Shown here piece after piece: positions 26,182 through 34,278 of a DNA stretch of 64,000 nt; position 1 is the first letter of the stretch, and every line of letters starts with the position of its first letter. The notes under the pieces were generated by a model. That model was not told the origin of the DNA. It made no database searches and saw only the letters and a program-made list of their open reading frames with translations. The stretch comes from Paramesorhizobium leguminum. GTDB lineage: Bacteria; Pseudomonadota; Alphaproteobacteria; Rhizobiales; Rhizobiaceae. Location of the stretch: the NCBI RefSeq assembly GCF_003217235.1, contig NZ_QJTF01000001.1, forward strand, positions 246,032-310,031, given 5' to 3'. A program made the position numbers and the translations under genes.

Positions 26182-26689
26182 CCCTCATCTTCTCATAAAT
26201 CGGATGAAAAAACCCGCTGAAGAAATAGGGTCCAGCGCCCCATAGCAATGTCCAGGCCGCCGCGCCGGCTGCGTTGGCGATGAAAAAATGCGGCCATGGC
26301 ATCTTCAACGAGCCGGCGACAATGCCGTTCAACTGCCGCAAGATGGGCACGAACCGCGCGGTGGCAACGATATATGGCCCTTTTTTCTTGAAGATGTTCT
26401 CAAATTCCTGCAGTCGTTCGGGCGTCAGGCGCACCAGGTAGCCATAGCGGGCAATGAGTTTGACCCCGCCGAAATGGCCGATCAGATAGCCCGTGCTGTC
26501 GCCAAGCACCGCGCCGCAGAATACGGCAATCAGCATATGATAGAGATTCAAATCGCCATGCAGCGCCAGGATTGAACCGGCGATGAGCGCGCTTTCTCCA
26601 GGCAGCGGCGCGCCGAGCGATTCGAAGTAGATGATGACGAAGAGCGCAATTGCGCCATAGGTGACAATATAAGAGTGGATCAGATGCAC
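26177..26689 (-). CDS. DedA family membrane protein
   Basis: A DedA (SNARE-associated/VTT domain) inner-membrane protein of about 170 residues; members are implicated in lipid carrier or phospholipid transport. The hallmark ESLGAPLPGESALIAGSIL comes near residue 23, followed by GDSTGYLIGHFGG and the conserved FARFVPI-like segment ATARFVPILRQLNGIVAGS. Four hydrophobic segments are visible. GTG at 26689 (VHLIHSYIVTYGA) is preferred because family members start there. The upstream extension to 26749 is a phenylalanine-rich, non-conserved stretch. Confidence 0.85.
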   Translation of the reverse strand: MHLIHSYIVTYGAIALFVIIYFESLGAPLPGESALIAGSILALHGDLNLYHMLIAVFCGAVLGDSTGYLIGHFGGVKLIARYGYLVRLTPERLQEFENIFKKKGPYIVATARFVPILRQLNGIVAGSLKMPWPHFFIANAAGAAAWTLLWGAGPYFFSGFFHPIYEKMRE

Positions 26690-26798
26690 GGGTCCCCGCT
26701 CCCCCTGAAACCGACAAACAAAAAAGAACGCGACAAAAAAAAGCCCCATGCGTCCGTTTGGAACGCATAGGGCAGTCTACGCCATGTCAAGAATCACG

Positions 26799-27059
26799 CT
26801 ACCCGATGCTGCTGCGGCCGGTGATTGCATGATATATCCAAAGCACCGCAACCGAGCCGATCACTGCAACGATAAGGCTGTAAATGTTGAAACCGGTGAT
26901 ACCTGTTGCCCCGAAAAGACTGAACACCAGTCCCCCGATAATCGCTCCGAAAATGCCAAGAGCGATGTCGAGAAACATGCCCTGACCGCTCTTGTTCACG
27001 ATCTTGCTTCCGATGAAACCGGCAATAAGACCAAGTAGTATCCAGCTTAAAAAGCCCAT
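26799..27059 (-). CDS. GlsB/YeaQ/YmgE family stress-response membrane protein
   Basis: An 86-residue transglycosylase-associated-type membrane protein with three hydrophobic helices. It starts MGFLSWILLGLIAGFIGSKI and contains GQGMFLDIALGIFGAIIGG in the middle, the family signature. GGAGAGGG precedes the ATG at 27059, so the longer frame to 27119 is rejected. These proteins are usually induced by general stress sigma factors; their biochemical role is unclear. It is divergent from the yidB-like gene across an inverted repeat. Confidence 0.88.
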   Translation of the reverse strand: MGFLSWILLGLIAGFIGSKIVNKSGQGMFLDIALGIFGAIIGGLVFSLFGATGITGFNIYSLIVAVIGSVAVLWIYHAITGRSSIG

Positions 27060-27110
27060 TTGGAACCCTCTCCTATGCATAACATTAAATATATTTTCAT
27101 ACTGTGACGT

Positions 27111-27138
27111 ATTTGGCAAGGAGACATGCTTGCCAAAT
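27111..27138. promoter_or_regulatory. Perfect inverted repeat in divergent promoter region
   Basis: ATTTGGCAAG (27111-27120) and CTTGCCAAAT (27129-27138) are a perfect 10-bp inverted repeat separated by 8 bp. It lies between the divergent YmgE-like and YidB-like genes in an AT-rich stretch, 52 and 59 bp from the two start codons. This suits an operator or a shared regulatory site. Confidence 0.5.
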
Positions 27139-27197
27139 ACTGTTGTATTGATAACTATAAGTATATGGACGGGTAATTATTTTAAGGAGAGATTCCT

Positions 27198-27638
27198 ATG
27201 GGACTATTTGACGGTGCATCGGGCCAGGCGGTTCCGGGCGGCGGGCTCGCGAAACCCTTGATCCTCGCCCTTGGCGCGCTTTTCGTCGGTCATATGTTGA
27301 GCGGCGGCAGCTCCGCTTCTTCTTCGGATACATCGGACGGGCAAGCTGCCGGTTCGGGCGGCGGCCTGAGCGGCCTGCTGAACAAGCTGAGCAATGCCGG
27401 CCATGGCGATGCGGTGAGTTCCTGGGTCGGCAACGGCCCGAACGCGCCAATCGATCCTTCGCATCTCGGCCAGGCCCTCGGGCCGCAGACAGTCAGCGAT
27501 CTGGCGCAGAAATCCGGCCTGAGCGAACCTGATCTCCTGACGCAACTCTCGCAGGCGTTGCCCGGCGTCGTCGACAAGCTGACGCAGAACGGCCAGATAC
27601 CGAGCGAGCAGGACGTCGCGAAGATGTTCCAGAGCTAG
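27198..27638 (+). CDS. YidB family protein (DUF937-like)
   Basis: A 146-residue protein with a glycine/serine-rich N-terminal half (GGSSASSSDTSDGQAAGSGG) and a C-terminal helical domain. That domain contains GNGPNAPIDPSHLGQALGPQ and KSGLSEPDLLTQLSQALPG, as in YidB-like proteins. One moderately hydrophobic segment (LAKPLILALGALFVGHML) occurs near residue 18. AAGGAGAGA precedes the start. The role is unknown. A terminator-like hairpin follows 24 bp after the stop. Confidence 0.82.
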   Translation: MGLFDGASGQAVPGGGLAKPLILALGALFVGHMLSGGSSASSSDTSDGQAAGSGGGLSGLLNKLSNAGHGDAVSSWVGNGPNAPIDPSHLGQALGPQTVSDLAQKSGLSEPDLLTQLSQALPGVVDKLTQNGQIPSEQDVAKMFQS

Positions 27639-27661
27639 GCTAATTTAACAGGTCTGGAGAT

Positions 27662-27705
27662 AACCACCCCCTCGGTGAAAAATCCATCGAGGGGGTGGTT
27701 CGTTT
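27662..27705 (+). terminator. Terminator-like hairpin after the yidB-like gene
   Basis: AACCACCCCCTCG (27662-27674) pairs perfectly with CGAGGGGGTGGTT (27688-27700), followed by CGTTTTGG. A strong 13-bp stem with a short T run fits rho-independent termination of the plus-strand transcript. Confidence 0.7.
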
Positions 27706-27773
27706 TGGGATGCCCAACTTGATTGCGCTCTGTTTTAAATGAGCCAATGTTTTAAACGAGCCAGTGCATGGAA

Positions 27774-28607
27774 CTAGCCGACGGAAAATGGTCCGGCACC
27801 AGAGGCGAAATCATACCAATTCCATGTTTGGATGTTGCCGCTGGCGGCTCCCCCTTGCGGGTTTTGATTGTCTCCAACCAGATAGAGGCGCGCGACGCCG
27901 TCGCTGCCGGTTATCGTGCGGATGAACTGATGACCGTCGGGACCATAGCTAAGAGGGCCATTCGGCCAGTAGAATCTGGGATTGTCTTGGATCGGTACAG
28001 TGTCGGTACTATTCAGATAGGTATAAACCTCGGTTGTGTAAAGCTTCGGTACAACGGGGACATACTGGTCCCAGTCTATGACGCAATACTGGACAGGGGT
28101 GTTGGTGTCATCCGTCATCGTGGTTGACACGAAAACTGTATATCCGGGGCCTTCAGCCGGCGTGAGGGGGGTAGGTAAAGTCGTCGGCGGTATTGGCACC
28201 GTCCCTGGAGTTGGACCCACGAAGGTGGGATTGATCCGGGGAGCCAGAATTTTATAGTTCGCGGTTGTTCTTGGCAGCCCGATTCCCGGGGAGTCCGAGT
28301 AGGCAGTGAACGTCAGGTTCGTGGCCGAATTCGTAGGCGCATTCGGCACAACATCCAGGACAAACTCCACGTAAGCAGTTTTGTTGTCGTTGGGATTTAC
28401 AGTTATCGGCCTCGGATTGGCATAATTGGGCTGAGCGGCGCTTTGATCATAGAGAAATCCCCCTCCGAGGTTGATGAGCCTCACGAACATACCATTGGAA
28501 AGAGGAGTCGTTGAAGTTAAATTCACCGTAACCAGCAGCTTCTGGCCCTGATAGAGCTTCGTAAGCGGATTGGTCGGATCGGGAAGAAAAGTCGCGGTTG
28601 TTGACAT
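27774..28607 (-). CDS. Uncharacterised AT-biased protein with two beta-rich halves
   Basis: A 277-residue protein that I do not recognise. It begins MSTTATFLPDPTNPLTKLYQ and has no signal peptide or membrane segment. Residues 1-120 look like an all-beta sandwich (LLVTVNLTSTTPLSNGMFVR, TAYVEFVLDVVP). A proline/threonine linker follows (PTPGTVPIPPTTLPTPLTP near 132-150), then a second beta-rich half with SNTDTVP-like and DGVARLYLVGDNQNPQGG segments. Base composition is visibly lower in GC than the flanking genes, and the upstream region is very AT-rich, suggesting recent acquisition or a surface/secreted product exported by a non-Sec route. The function is unknown. Confidence 0.7.
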   Translation of the reverse strand: MSTTATFLPDPTNPLTKLYQGQKLLVTVNLTSTTPLSNGMFVRLINLGGGFLYDQSAAQPNYANPRPITVNPNDNKTAYVEFVLDVVPNAPTNSATNLTFTAYSDSPGIGLPRTTANYKILAPRINPTFVGPTPGTVPIPPTTLPTPLTPAEGPGYTVFVSTTMTDDTNTPVQYCVIDWDQYVPVVPKLYTTEVYTYLNSTDTVPIQDNPRFYWPNGPLSYGPDGHQFIRTITGSDGVARLYLVGDNQNPQGGAASGNIQTWNWYDFASGAGPFSVG

Positions 28608-28646
28608 AATTGTCGCCTTTCAGCGTTGGGAGTGAATATATTGCTA

Positions 28647-28671
28647 CGTGTATTTATATAAATAATACACG
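28647..28671. promoter_or_regulatory. AT-rich palindrome upstream of the uncharacterised gene
   Basis: CGTGTATT (28647-28654) and AATACACG (28664-28671) flank TATATAAAT in the promoter region 40 bp before the start at 28607. It could be an operator or an AT-rich promoter. The remainder of 28672-28810 shows no feature I can support. Confidence 0.4.
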
Positions 28672-28810
28672 CAAAAGGTGCATACATTGATATGCGAGCG
28701 CAATCCATTTTAGGAAAGAGCGTAAATCGGATATTAAAAAAGGCTTTTCGGTTCGGCTTCCCAGCCTGCTGGTTGCGTTATAGAATCGCCGCACTTGTGG
28801 GGATTGCGAA

Positions 28811-28903
28811 GGGGGAATAGGGCAGGGCAGTGGGGAAGTACGTTTTAATTGGCTTGCCAGCCCATTTAGCAATACATATTGCCCTACTGCCTTACCGTCT
28901 TAC
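28811..28903. repeat. AGTRRGS-type palindromic array, copy 5
   Basis: The left arm GGGGGAATAGGGCAGGGCAG and the right arm ATTGCCCTACTGCCTTACCG are complementary. This copy is less regular than others and contains a unique middle (TTGGCTTGCCAGCCCATTT). It ends at the ribosome-binding region of dxs. Confidence 0.7.
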
Positions 28904-28917
28904 AAAGGGAGACCAGA

Positions 28918-30837
28918 TTGACATCGAGACCCGTGACGCCGCTGCTTGATCGTGCGCCGACGCCGGCCGAATTGCGCAAGCTGCCTGAAAGCGATCTGCC
29001 GCAACTGGCTGCCGAGCTACGCGCCGAGTTGATAGATGCTGTCTCGATCACCGGTGGGCATCTGGGCGCGGGTCTTGGCGTGGTCGAGCTCACGGTCGCG
29101 CTGCACCATGTCTTCGACACGCCGCATGACCGCGTCATCTGGGATGTCGGCCATCAGGCCTATCCGCACAAGATCCTGACCGGGCGGCGCGACCGCATCC
29201 GCACGCTGCGGCAGGAGGGTGGGCTTTCCGGCTTCACCAAGCGCTCCGAAAGCGACTACGACCCCTTCGGCGCGGCGCATTCTTCCACCTCCATTTCCGC
29301 CGGGCTCGGCATGGCCGTGGCGAGCGAGCTGACCGGCGTCAAGCGCAACGTCATTTCAGTCATAGGCGATGGCGCCATGTCGGCGGGCATGGCCTATGAG
29401 GCCATGAACAATGCCGGCGCGCTCGATGCCCGGTTGATCGTCATCCTCAACGACAACGACATGTCCATTGCGCCGCCCACGGGCGCGATGAGCGCCTATC
29501 TCGCGCGCCTCGTTTCCGGCCCCACCTATCGCACGCTGCGCGAGACGGCGAAGCAGCTGACCCAGCGCCTGCCGAAATTTCTGCAGGAAAAGGCGCGGCT
29601 TTCGGAGGAATATGCCCGCGGCTTCTGGACGGGCGGAACGCTCTTTGAGGAGTTGGGCTTCTATTACGTCGGCCCCATCGACGGGCATAATCTCGAACAT
29701 CTGCTGCCTGTCCTGAAAAATGTCCGCGATATGATAGACGGCCCGGTGCTGATCCATGTCATCACGCAAAAGGGCAAGGGCTATCCCCCGGCAGAAGCCG
29801 CCGCCGACAAATATCACGGCGTCAACAAATTCGATGTGATCACCGGCGCGCAGGCCAAGGCGCCGGCCAACGCTCCGGGCTACACCAAAGTTTTCGCGAC
29901 GAGCCTTATTGAGGAAGCTCGGCATGACGAGCGCATCGTCGCGGTCACGGCGGCGATGCCGGGCGGTACCGGGCTTGATCTCTTCGGCGAGGTCTTCCCG
30001 GACCGCACCTTCGATGTCGGCATTGCCGAGCAGCACGCCGTCACCTTCGCGGCGGGGCTGGCGAGCGAAGGGCTGAAGCCTTTTGCGGCGATCTATTCCA
30101 CCTTCCTGCAGCGCGGTTACGACCAGGTCGTGCATGATGTGTCGATACAGAACCTCCCGGTGCGTTTCCCCATCGATCGCGCGGGGCTTGTCGGCGCCGA
30201 TGGCGCCACCCATGCCGGTTCGTTCGATACCGGCTTCCTTGCCGCATTGCCCGGCTTCGTGGTGATGGCCGCGTCCGATGAGGCGGAACTGCGCCACATG
30301 GTGCGCACGGCGGCCGAATATGACGAAGGCCCGATCTCGTTCCGCTATCCGCGCGGCGAGGGCGTCGGCGTCGAGATGCCCGAGCGGGGTGAGGTGCTTG
30401 CCATCGGCAAGGGTCGCATCGTCAGGCAAGGCACCAAGGTCGCGCTCCTTTCCTTCGGCACGCGCTTGGCTGAATGCCTTGCCGCCGCCGAGGAACTGGA
30501 TGCCGCGGGTCTGTCCACCACCGTTGCCGATGCTCGCTTCGCCAAGCCGCTCGATGAGGACCTGATCCGCCGCCTCGCGCGCGAACACGAAGTGCTCGTT
30601 ACAGTCGAAGAGGGAGCCATCGGCGGCTTCGCCTCCCATGTCCTGCATTTCCTGGCGCATGACGGACTGCTCGACGGCGGCCTGCGCGTGCGCCCGCTGA
30701 CGCTGCCGGATGTCTATCTCGACCATGCCAAGCCGGAGGCGATGTACAAGCGCGCCGGGCTGGACAGCGCGGGGATAGTGCAGGCAGTGTTTGCGGCGCT
30801 GGGGCAGGAACGGATTGCCGCGCCGTCGCGGGCATAG
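28918..30837 (+). CDS. dxs: 1-deoxy-D-xylulose-5-phosphate synthase
   Basis: This thiamine-diphosphate enzyme condenses pyruvate and glyceraldehyde 3-phosphate, the first step of the MEP isoprenoid pathway. The 639-residue protein has [19 protein letters not shown] near 45, [16 protein letters not shown] near 77, [16 protein letters not shown] near 123 and the ThDP motif [18 protein letters not shown] with NDNDMSI near 150-180. The C-terminal half contains [19 protein letters not shown] and [21 protein letters not shown] at 28918 is chosen: GGGAG lies before it, and codons 2 onward match the family start. It feeds the same pathway as ispH at 43999. Confidence 0.96.
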   Translation: MTSRPVTPLLDRAPTPAELRKLPESDLPQLAAELRAELIDAVSITGGHLGAGLGVVELTVALHHVFDTPHDRVIWDVGHQAYPHKILTGRRDRIRTLRQEGGLSGFTKRSESDYDPFGAAHSSTSISAGLGMAVASELTGVKRNVISVIGDGAMSAGMAYEAMNNAGALDARLIVILNDNDMSIAPPTGAMSAYLARLVSGPTYRTLRETAKQLTQRLPKFLQEKARLSEEYARGFWTGGTLFEELGFYYVGPIDGHNLEHLLPVLKNVRDMIDGPVLIHVITQKGKGYPPAEAAADKYHGVNKFDVITGAQAKAPANAPGYTKVFATSLIEEARHDERIVAVTAAMPGGTGLDLFGEVFPDRTFDVGIAEQHAVTFAAGLASEGLKPFAAIYSTFLQRGYDQVVHDVSIQNLPVRFPIDRAGLVGADGATHAGSFDTGFLAALPGFVVMAASDEAELRHMVRTAAEYDEGPISFRYPRGEGVGVEMPERGEVLAIGKGRIVRQGTKVALLSFGTRLAECLAAAEELDAAGLSTTVADARFAKPLDEDLIRRLAREHEVLVTVEEGAIGGFASHVLHFLAHDGLLDGGLRVRPLTLPDVYLDHAKPEAMYKRAGLDSAGIVQAVFAALGQERIAAPSRA

Positions 30838-30847
30838 GAGGGGATGC

Positions 30848-31031
30848 GCCCTCCTTCCCCCTTGCGGGGAAGGTGCCCGCGGAGCGGGCGGATGGGGGTG
30901 GTGACGCTTACACCTCTGCTGGAGACCATTGCGCAAACGTTACCACCCCCACCCGACCCTTCGGGCCACTTGCCGGGGCGAGCCACGGGTCTCGCCCGTC
31001 CTTCGGACCCCCGCAGGGGGGAGGGAAGGCG
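30848..31031. repeat. Family B palindromic element, copy 2 (interrupted)
   Basis: Left arm CCCTCCTTCCCCCTTGCGGG with GGAGCGGGCGGATGGGGGTG is matched by CACCCCCACCCGACCCTTCG on the right. Before the last GC arm (CCCGCAGGGGGGAGGG) there is an additional 40-bp hairpin containing GGGCGAGCCACGGGTCTCGC not found in other copies. Confidence 0.75.
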
Positions 31032-31103
31032 CGAGTCGCGGCAGCGTTTCCATCAAGACATTCCCCGCTTGCCCTTCATCTCCCACTCCTTCATGAAAAC
31101 GCG

Positions 31104-31865
31104 ATGCACGATAACCCCACCCCCTCCCGCCCCCGCCTCGATCAACTCCTCGTCGATCGCGGCCTTTTCGCCACCCGCTCGCGGGCGCGGGATGCTGTCG
31201 CGCGGGGTACTGTTCAGGTTGATGGCAAACCGGCCACGAAGCCGGGCATGTCCGTTTCCATCGATGCGCAGATCGTGGTCGATGACCCCGCAAGCGCCTA
31301 TGTCTCGCGCGCCGCTCTGAAACTCATCGCCGGACTGGACCATTTCGCTATCGATGCAAAAGGGCGCACGGCGCTCGATATCGGCGCCTCGACTGGGGGC
31401 TTTACACAGGTTCTGCTGACACATGGCGCGGCGCATGTTATTGCCGTCGATGTCGGGCATGACCAATTGGATCAAAGCCTGCGCGATGATCTCCGCATAA
31501 CCAATCACGAAGGCCTCAACGCCCGCACGCTCAATGCAAGCCACCTCCAAGGCCATAAGATCGACCTCGTCGTATCGGATGTCAGCTTCATATCGCTGAA
31601 GCTGGCGCTGCCGCCCGCGCTGGCGCTGGCCGAGCCGGGCAGCCACTGCGTTCTTTTGGTAAAGCCGCAATTCGAGGCCGGGCGTGAGGCGATAGGCAAG
31701 GGCGGCCTGCTGCGCGATCCCGCAATAAGCGAGCGCGTGGCGGACGATCTGGCGGCATGGCTTGGCACGATGCCCGGCTGGCGCGTGTTGGGGCTTTGCC
31801 CGTCACCAATCGAAGGCGGCGATGGCAACCGCGAATTTCTTCTAGCAGGGATAAAAGACCAATGA
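31104..31865 (+). CDS. tlyA: TlyA family RNA methyltransferase/hemolysin-like protein
   Basis: A 253-residue protein with an N-terminal S4 RNA-binding domain (RPRLDQLLVDRGLFATRSRA, residues 9-28, to about 65) and a FtsJ-like Rossmann domain with ALDIGASTGGFTQVLLTHGA near 90 and VVSDVSFISLKLALPPAL near 153. TlyA proteins 2'-O-methylate rRNA, though haemolytic activity gave the name. ATG at 31104 is chosen since the upstream frame is repeat. Its stop overlaps the next start as ATGA. dxs-tlyA-RumA-like order is conserved in Hyphomicrobiales. Confidence 0.9.
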   Translation: MHDNPTPSRPRLDQLLVDRGLFATRSRARDAVARGTVQVDGKPATKPGMSVSIDAQIVVDDPASAYVSRAALKLIAGLDHFAIDAKGRTALDIGASTGGFTQVLLTHGAAHVIAVDVGHDQLDQSLRDDLRITNHEGLNARTLNASHLQGHKIDLVVSDVSFISLKLALPPALALAEPGSHCVLLVKPQFEAGREAIGKGGLLRDPAISERVADDLAAWLGTMPGWRVLGLCPSPIEGGDGNREFLLAGIKDQ

Positions 31866-33094
31866 CCACGCGCGTGACGATAACTTCGATGGGCGCGGGC
31901 GGCGATGGCGTCGCCAATCTGCCGGATGGCCAGGTTTTCGTGCCGTTCACCCTGCCGGGCGAGGTGGCGAACATCGCGCGCGAGAAGAACCGCGGCACAC
32001 TGATGGCGCTCATCGAGGCCTCGCCTGAGCGCATCGACCCCGCCTGCGACCATTTCGAGGCCTGCGGCGGCTGCGCGCTCCAGCATTGGGAGGCGGATGC
32101 CTATCAAGCCTGGAAGCGCGGTCTGGTAAACGATGCGCTGACGGGACGCCGGCTCGATTTCGTGCTGGAGCCGCTGGTGCCCTGCTTGCCCCACACGCGC
32201 CGCCGCGCCGTCTTTGCCGCGCGCCGGTCGGAGCAGGGCATGCTCTTCGGCTTTAACCGCCACCAGAGCCACGAGATCATCGATATCCACGAATGCCCGG
32301 TAACGGTGCCCGCCATAGTCGGCCGTCTCGGCGATTTGCGCCAATTGGCAACGCTGGTTGCAACGGGAACCAAGCCCTTCAAATTGACGGTGACATCAAC
32401 GGCATCCGGTCTCGACATCGCCGCCACGGGCTGCGGATTGCCCGAGGCGGGTAAGCGCCGGGCGTTGACGGCATTCATGCTGGAAAAGGGCTTCGCCCGC
32501 CTCACATGCGAAGGCGAAATCATCCTTGAGCCGAAGAAGCCGCTCATGCATTTCGGCAAGGTCGCGGTTCAGGTGCCGCCGGGCGGCTTCCTGCAGGCGA
32601 CTGTCGAGGCGGAAGAAACCATGGCTGCGCTGGTGATGAGCCATCTCGCCAGGACCAAACGCGCCGCCGATCTCTTTTGCGGCTCCGGCGCTTTCACATT
32701 CCGCATGGCAGAAAAGATGGCCGTCCACGCAGTGGAAAGCGATGCCGCCGCGCTCGCCGCGCTCGATCACGCCGCGCGCAACACGCAAGGGCTGAAGCCG
32801 ATCACGATGGAGCGTCGCGACCTCTTCCGCCGCCCGCTGACGATGAAGGAACTCAACCGCTTCGACGGCCTCGTCTTCGATCCGCCGCGCGCCGGGGCCG
32901 AGGCGCAGGCAAAGGAAATCGCCAAATCAACCGTCGCAAAAGTCGCCGCCATCTCCTGCAACCCGGTAACGCTCGCCCGCGATCTCGCGATCCTCGTCGA
33001 AGGCGGCTACCGCATCGACAAGGTGGTCCCGATCGATCAGTTCCTCTGGTCATCGCATGTGGAGGCGGTGGCGCTGTTGTCGAAGGGACGGTAG
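31862..33094 (+). CDS. RNA m5U methyltransferase, RumA/RlmD family
   Basis: A 410-residue class I SAM-dependent methyltransferase that forms 5-methyluridine in rRNA or tRNA. The N-terminal cysteines CDHFEACGGCALQHW near 62-76 suit the 4Fe-4S cluster of this family. FGFNRHQSHEIIDIHECPV follows, and the SAM motif DLFCGSGAFTFRMAEK lies near 274. The nucleophilic cysteine sits in AAISCNPVTLARDLA near 361. There is a TRAM-like beta start (TSMGAGGDGVANLPDGQVF). Start overlaps tlyA, so translation is coupled. Which uridine is modified is unknown. Confidence 0.9.
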   Translation: MTTRVTITSMGAGGDGVANLPDGQVFVPFTLPGEVANIAREKNRGTLMALIEASPERIDPACDHFEACGGCALQHWEADAYQAWKRGLVNDALTGRRLDFVLEPLVPCLPHTRRRAVFAARRSEQGMLFGFNRHQSHEIIDIHECPVTVPAIVGRLGDLRQLATLVATGTKPFKLTVTSTASGLDIAATGCGLPEAGKRRALTAFMLEKGFARLTCEGEIILEPKKPLMHFGKVAVQVPPGGFLQATVEAEETMAALVMSHLARTKRAADLFCGSGAFTFRMAEKMAVHAVESDAAALAALDHAARNTQGLKPITMERRDLFRRPLTMKELNRFDGLVFDPPRAGAEAQAKEIAKSTVAKVAAISCNPVTLARDLAILVEGGYRIDKVVPIDQFLWSSHVEAVALLSKGR

Positions 33095-33104
33095 AGGAAG
33101 GGCG

Positions 33105-33134
33105 GTTATACATAATTTGCAAAAAATGTATAAC
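33105..33134. terminator. Hairpin between convergent genes
   Basis: GTTATACAT (33105-33113) and ATGTATAAC (33126-33134) form a stem around AATTTGCAAAAA. It lies 10 bp after the m5U methyltransferase stop and 6 bp before the 3' end of the convergent gene, so it may stop transcription from both sides. The A/T-rich stem is weak. Confidence 0.5.
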
Positions 33135-33139
33135 TCGCA

Positions 33140-34132
33140 TCATCCGAAGGATGCGGACGGTGCGGCATTGATTTTCAGCTCTTGTAGCGACCTTTCGATC
33201 GGTTGTCGCCAACCGATGCCTTGTGCGCAAGCTTCTTCATAGGCATCGGCCAATGCCCATGGATCGGAAAATTGAAGTGCCTCGATAAGTGCTTTGGCCT
33301 GCAGAAGATCCTTGGTCCGTTTCGACCGATCTCCGGTTCTTTTCTGGGCGAGAATTAATTTGTGTATTGCAAAACGTGCGGGCATCGGAACCCGGAGAGG
33401 GATGCCGGAAGCGTATAGCGCACAGGCTGGTATAGGATCGGTAATAAGCCAGCGCAGATGTTGAAGGGGTACGGCGCCCGCATGAAGATTCTGTAGCGGC
33501 ATCGGATTGGTATCGTTGCGCCGCAACTGGGGCGTCAAAAGATCGACCACAAAACCACTTGCAGCGCGAAAGCTTGAAGGCGGCGCCTTTGGGCTGAGCC
33601 CAGGTATTGGCTTGAAAGTTGGATCGGCGCGTTGAAGGATGGTTTCCATGGTTTCGGTTGTATCGTCGCCTGCCAAAGCAAGCGACGCCGTAGCCAAATC
33701 GGCATCCTGGGTCATCAAGGCCGCCGAGGGCAGCGAAAATCCGACAATCGGCGAAAAACACTGGTAGGCGGCTGTACCGACAACGACGGCTTGCCTTAAA
33801 AGGCTGGCATCCGCCACGGCATCCAGAACGGCGCCCAGCGCATAGGTGGGAACTGGAACACCTGCCGCTTTAAGCGTGCTGACGATCTTGCGGCGTTCCT
33901 TGGCGCGGATCGCTTCTTGCCGGATCTGTTCTGTGCGAGCTTGTACTTCTGGGGCATCCGCCCGCCCGATGAATATGTCGCGACGTGCGCTGCCAACCGT
34001 ACGTTTCAAATAGACATAGTCAATGTTCTTGATGCTTCTGGTATATAGCGAGCCAGCGCGCTCGTTCGCAGCGTGCACCTGCTGGACGAGATCCTGATAG
34101 AGCGTCTGGATGGTCGGTGATATCGGCTTCAT
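33140..34132 (-). CDS. GSU2403-family nucleotidyltransferase-fold protein
   Basis: A 330-residue protein beginning MKPISPTIQTLYQDLVQQV. It contains YTRSIKNIDYVYLKRTVGS near 29, a central AAYQCFSPIVGFSLPSAALM segment followed by TQDADLATASLAL near 140, and a helical C-terminal region with ARFAIHKLILAQKRTGDRS near 255. The TQDADLA stretch with two acidic residues is what I expect for the GSU2403-type nucleotidyltransferase fold, related to AbiEii-like toxins. ATG at 34132 is chosen because a repeated operator-like array lies immediately upstream. Composition is more AT-rich than neighbours. No cognate antitoxin frame was seen. The molecular role is unknown. Confidence 0.7.
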   Translation of the reverse strand: MKPISPTIQTLYQDLVQQVHAANERAGSLYTRSIKNIDYVYLKRTVGSARRDIFIGRADAPEVQARTEQIRQEAIRAKERRKIVSTLKAAGVPVPTYALGAVLDAVADASLLRQAVVVGTAAYQCFSPIVGFSLPSAALMTQDADLATASLALAGDDTTETMETILQRADPTFKPIPGLSPKAPPSSFRAASGFVVDLLTPQLRRNDTNPMPLQNLHAGAVPLQHLRWLITDPIPACALYASGIPLRVPMPARFAIHKLILAQKRTGDRSKRTKDLLQAKALIEALQFSDPWALADAYEEACAQGIGWRQPIERSLQELKINAAPSASFG

Positions 34133-34135
34133 ATC

Positions 34136-34207
34136 GTTACAGACAAAAATCGGATTATTGTCTGTAACACAAAGGTTACAGACAGTAAACGGCTTTTTGT
34201 CTGTAAC
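34136..34207 (-). promoter_or_regulatory. Tandem pair of long inverted repeats, probable operator array
   Basis: GTTACAGACA occurs at 34136 and 34175 and its reverse complement TGTCTGTAAC at 34159 and 34198. This makes two identical 33-bp palindromic sites (34136-34168, 34175-34207), each with 10-bp arms and a 13-bp spacer, repeated at a 39-bp period. The array ends four bases before the start codon of the nucleotidyltransferase-fold gene. All 40 arm bases are perfect. This geometry suggests cooperative binding of a dimeric repressor, possibly autoregulation. Confidence 0.7.
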
Positions 34208-34278
34208 CTTAAGAGGCTGTGAAAATCTGGCGCGCACCCGGTATATGTAATTTCTGGTTTTACTTATACAGCCGCCCC

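Noticed and set aside
30873..31103. Longer start for tlyA
   Set aside because: The extension is encoded by the family B repeat and is rich in low-complexity residues; the S4 domain begins just after ATG 31104.
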